DNA from: an uncultured bacterium
Lineage (GTDB): Bacteria > Pseudomonadota > Alphaproteobacteria > Sphingomonadales > Sphingomonadaceae
Direction of reading: 5' to 3'
DNA: 64,000 nucleotides
Assembly: GCA_942636505.2 (NCBI GenBank)
Contig: CALOGB020000174.1
Location: 299,065-363,064 of the forward strand
This document shows positions 61,595 through 64,000 of the stretch, in pieces; within the stretch, counting starts at the first letter, position 1; each line of letters begins with the position of its first letter. The position numbers and the translations under genes are program-made. A model generated the notes under the pieces. The model was not told where the DNA came from, made no database searches, and saw nothing but the letters and a program-made list of their open reading frames with translations.

Positions 61595-62110
61595 GTGACT
61601 GACACATTGAATACCGTTGAGCTTGCCGCCGAACTGACGGCAGCATGGCTTGCCAACCCCAATACGCGCACTGCCGCCGACGACGTGCCCGCGTTCCTCG
61701 TCGCGATGCATTCGGCCGTCGAGAAGCTGGTCGGCAATGGCGAAGCGGAGCCCGAGGCAACGGCGCAGCCGACGTCCGAGCCAGCCGTTTCGGTGCGCAA
61801 GTCGCTTGCGTCGCCCGACCACATCATCTCGATGCTCGACGGCAAGAAGTACAAGACGCTGCGTCGTCACCTGTCGACCAACGGCATGACGCCGGAGCAG
61901 TATCGCGAGCGCTTCAACCTGAAGTCCGACTATCCGATGGTCGCCGCGACCTATTCGGAAGCGCGCCGTGCGATGGCGAAGTCGATCGGGCTCGGTCGCA
62001 AGGCTGGTGCAACGGTCGAGAAGGCGTCGGAAGACGCGGTGAAGACCGTTCGCAAGGGCGGCAAGGCAGCACTGGATGCCGCCAAGAAGACGCTCGGCAG
62101 CGAGGATTGA
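61595..62110 (+). CDS. MucR/Ros-family transcriptional regulator
   Basis: 171 residues from GTG. N-terminal helical oligomerisation region (VELAAELTAAWLANPNTRTA), then the MucR DNA-binding fold ISMLDGKKYKTLRRHLSTNG, MTPEQYRERFNLKSDYPMVA, RRAMAKSIGLGRK. The zinc-binding Cys of classical MucR is replaced (ISMLDG), while the His remains; this is usual in sphingomonads as I recall and questions zinc dependence. The Ala/Lys-rich tail (KAALDAAKKTLG) resembles H-NS-like or histone-like extensions. A global regulator of surface and cell-cycle genes in relatives. Confidence 0.9.
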   Translation: MTDTLNTVELAAELTAAWLANPNTRTAADDVPAFLVAMHSAVEKLVGNGEAEPEATAQPTSEPAVSVRKSLASPDHIISMLDGKKYKTLRRHLSTNGMTPEQYRERFNLKSDYPMVAATYSEARRAMAKSIGLGRKAGATVEKASEDAVKTVRKGGKAALDAAKKTLGSED

Positions 62111-62115
62111 GATTG

Positions 62116-62155
62116 GCGAGGGGGGAGGGCGTCGTCCTTCCCCTCTCCCCTTTAC
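62116..62155. terminator. Bidirectional hairpin between mucR and merR-type genes
   Basis: GGCGAGGGGGGAGGG and CCTTCCCCTCTCCCC can pair around GCGTCGT, followed on the plus strand by TTT. It lies between the convergent mucR and MerR-family genes. Confidence 0.55.
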
Positions 62156-62171
62156 GACGGCCAGTTACGCG

Positions 62172-62669
62172 CTATGCGCGCCGACCGTCCTCGACCAGCG
62201 CCTGCGCCAGAAGCGCGCGGATCGCACGTAGCGCCGGTATCACCGGCTCGATCGTGTCCGTCGCGACCGGCGCTGTCTTTTCGGCCGCAAGCAACTGCTG
62301 CACGCCGCGGACGGTATAGCCTTCGTGGTTGAGTAGCGTATCAATGCGCCGCACCAATACCGCATCTTCGGCACGGTAATAGCGCCGGTTCCCCGCGCGC
62401 TGCAGCGGCCGCAACTGCGGAAACCGGGTCTCCCAATAGCGCAGGATATGCTGTGGCAGGCCGGTCTCGCGCGAGAGTTCGCCGATCGTCCTGAACGCCG
62501 CGCCTGCCTTGCCCGGACCCGCCGTCGCTATACCCACGGCATCTATGGATGTGCTGCCGTCGTCGGAACCGGGATCGCCCGCTACGTCGATGTCGTCCGT
62601 GAAATCGCCACCGGAAGTATCGGCGTCATCGGGCATTACAGAATCAGTCGGCGCCGACGATGCGCTCAC
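62172..62669 (-). CDS. MerR-family regulator downstream of ihfA
   Basis: 165 residues. The first 55 residues are acidic and disordered; then a Mer[63 protein letters not shown]. The dimerisation helix is short and no metal-binding Cys are present. The order fabH-ihfA-merR is conserved in alphaproteobacteria. ATG overlaps the end of ihfA by 26 bp, so translation is coupled. Confidence 0.9.
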   Translation of the reverse strand: MSASSAPTDSVMPDDADTSGGDFTDDIDVAGDPGSDDGSTSIDAVGIATAGPGKAGAAFRTIGELSRETGLPQHILRYWETRFPQLRPLQRAGNRRYYRAEDAVLVRRIDTLLNHEGYTVRGVQQLLAAEKTAPVATDTIEPVIPALRAIRALLAQALVEDGRRA

Positions 62670-62943
62670 GCATCATCTGGCTCGCGCGGAACGTCAGGAC
62701 GCGACGCGGTGCGATCGGCACCTCGATGCCCGTCTTCGGGTTGCGGCCGACGCGCTCACCCTTGTCGCGGAGCACGAATGTGCCGAACCCAGAGATCTTG
62801 ACGTTCTCGCCTTCGGACAGTGCGCCGCACATCTCGGAAAGAATCTGTTCCACGATCTTCGAGGAATCCGCACGCGACAATCCTACCTCGCGGTGGAGGG
62901 ACTCGGCCAGATCGGCGCGCGTCAATGTACCGGTCATCGTCAT
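62644..62943 (-). CDS. ihfA: Integration host factor subunit alpha
   Basis: 99 residues; ATG 62943 follows GGGAG by 8 bases and gives [20 protein letters not shown]. The HU/IHF fold is clear, with [20 protein letters not shown] and the intercalating-Pro arm [17 protein letters not shown]. With IhfB it bends DNA at specific sites; it would also serve integration and excision of the neighbouring tyrosine-recombinase island. Lies between fabH and the MerR gene. Confidence 0.96.
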   Translation of the reverse strand: MTMTGTLTRADLAESLHREVGLSRADSSKIVEQILSEMCGALSEGENVKISGFGTFVLRDKGERVGRNPKTGIEVPIAPRRVLTFRASQMMRERIVGAD

Positions 62944-63037
62944 TCGCAAGCTCCCAGTCTCGGCGCTTCTCTACACAAGCAGGATCGCGACCGGAAGAAC
63001 TTTTGTTCTACAAGTGAATCGATCTCTTTCTACCAGA

Positions 63038-64000
63038 TTAGAAGCGGATAACCGCCGCGCCCCAGGTGAACCCGCCGCCCATCGCCTCGAGCACGACGAT
63101 CTGGCCTTGTCGGACACGTCCATCGCGGACGGCGACGTCGAGCGCGAGCGGCACGGAGGCTGCCGAGGTGTTGGCATGCTGGTCTACGGTGACCACCACC
63201 TTCCCCGCCGCGAGACCCAGTTTGCGCGCGGTCGCGTCGAGGATGCGGGCGTTCGCCTGATGTGGCACGACCCAGTCGACCTGGTCCGAAGACAAGCCCG
63301 CCATCGCCAGCGACTCGGTCATCACCGAAGCCAGGTTGGTGACCGCGTGGCGGAAGACCTCGCGGCCCTTCATGCGCAGCTTGCCGACGGTGCCGGTCGT
63401 CGAGACGCCGCCATCGACATAGAGAAGCTCGTTGTGACGGCCGTCCGCGTGGAGCTTGGTCGTCAGGATGCCGCGACCGCCTTCGTCCGCCGTATCCTGC
63501 GCCTCCAGCACGATCGCACCGGCGCCGTCGCCAAACAGCACGCAGGTCGTCCGGTCTTCCCAGTCGAGGATGCGACTGAACGTCTCCGCGCCGATCACCA
63601 GCGCGCGTTTGGCGACGCCGCTGCGGATCATGCAGTCGACGACCTGCACCGCGTACAGGAAGCCCGAGCAGACCGCGGCGACGTCGAACGCGACGCAGTC
63701 GTTGATGCCGAGCATTGCCTGCACCTTGGTGGCGCTGGCGGGGAAGGTCTGGTCGGGCGTCGCGGTGGCGAGCACGATCAGGTCGATGCTCTCAGCCTCG
63801 ATCCCGGCAGCAGTCAAAGCCGCGCGGCATGCGTCGGCGGCAAGCGTCGCGGTCGTCTCGCCTTCGCCGGCGATGTGGCGGAAGCGGATGCCGGTGCGCT
63901 CGACGATCCACTCGTCGCTCGTATCGACCTGCTCCGCCAGTTCGGCGTTGGAGACGCGACGCGCGGGCAGGGCGGAGCAGGTCGATACGAGCGAAGAGTG
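63038..64000 (-). CDS. fabH: Beta-ketoacyl-ACP synthase III FabH, 5' end cut by the window
   Basis: About 320 residues visible to the window edge; only roughly the first 8-10 are missing (the visible start is [20 protein letters not shown]). Thiolase fold with [20 protein letters not shown], catalytic Cys in [13 protein letters not shown], His in [11 protein letters not shown] and Asn in [12 protein letters not shown]. It condenses acetyl-CoA with malonyl-ACP to start type II fatty-acid synthesis. Upstream plsX is expected outside the window. Confidence 0.96.
   Translation of the reverse strand, partial: HSSLVSTCSALPARRVSNAELAEQVDTSDEWIVERTGIRFRHIAGEGETTATLAADACRAALTAAGIEAESIDLIVLATATPDQTFPASATKVQAMLGINDCVAFDVAAVCSGFLYAVQVVDCMIRSGVAKRALVIGAETFSRILDWEDRTTCVLFGDGAGAIVLEAQDTADEGGRGILTTKLHADGRHNELLYVDGGVSTTGTVGKLRMKGREVFRHAVTNLASVMTESLAMAGLSSDQVDWVVPHQANARILDATARKLGLAAGKVVVTVDQHANTSAASVPLALDVAVRDGRVRQGQIVVLEAMGGGFTWGAAVIRF

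Overview
The window is high-GC alphaproteobacterial DNA, most likely from the chromosome of a Sphingomonas-type bacterium. The pointers are the 1538-residue NAD-specific glutamate dehydrogenase, the fabH-ihfA-merR gene order, a MucR-type regulator that lacks the usual zinc cysteine, an OhrR/Ohr pair, and a LacI-controlled oxidative sugar operon like those of Caulobacter and sphingomonads. The genus is inference from gene content.

Layout. (1) 1-9.9 kb is chromosomal backbone: the 3' part of a TonB-dependent siderophore receptor, a PiuC-type Fe(II) dioxygenase and a PepSY membrane protein (an iron-uptake set), then convergent NAD-glutamate dehydrogenase and a PAS-domain protein. (2) 9950-10025 is tRNA-Thr(CGU). 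Its last 47 bp are repeated exactly at 40403-40449, so 9981-40449 is a 30.5-kb genomic island inserted in this tRNA gene. (3) The island's left part carries defence genes: a zinc-ribbon/TIR protein preceded by a two-repeat small protein, a divergent XRE regulator with an ImmA/IrrE protease, a complete type I restriction-modification operon (hsdM-hsdS-hsdR), and a PLD-fold protein with a frameshifted HTH remnant. (4) At about 20.3-20.6 kb there is a highly structured non-coding segment resembling an orphan HEARO/omega RNA with no IscB beside it. (5) 20.7-27.3 kb is an element core: two lipoproteins, a DUF4230 protein, two tandem paralogues, a RepA-like ATPase and a tyrosine integrase that is unusually central rather than next to an att site. 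(6) 28-38.8 kb, nearly all leftward, holds a TerB-like protein, a GmrSD-like DUF262/DUF1524 protein, an SNase-like protein and a tightly overlapping four-gene membrane operon that looks like a ZorAB/MotAB-type motor joined to a VWA-like protein and a coiled-coil membrane protein. I regard this operon as the best candidate for an undescribed system.

(7) 40.7-50.6 kb is again backbone: a LacI regulator divergent from a translationally coupled operon (MFS transporter, two TIM-barrel isomerases/epimerases plus one more near the end, Gfo/Idh dehydrogenase, cytochrome c, DUF1080 3-keto-glycoside hydrolase, gluconate-2-dehydrogenase-type small subunit, GMC oxidoreductase). Together these suggest periplasmic C3 oxidation of glycosides, with electrons passed to cytochrome c and cleavage of the 3-keto product. 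(8) 50.7-64 kb contains a DUF885 peptidase-like protein, an SDR/HxlR pair, a fused MsrB-MsrA, a small HNH protein, a PilZ protein, a MASE1 histidine kinase with FixJ-type regulator, ohrR/ohr with palindromic operators, a possible small RNA, mucR, and merR-ihfA-fabH running off the end of the window.

All functions come from reading the sequence by eye. No database search was run.
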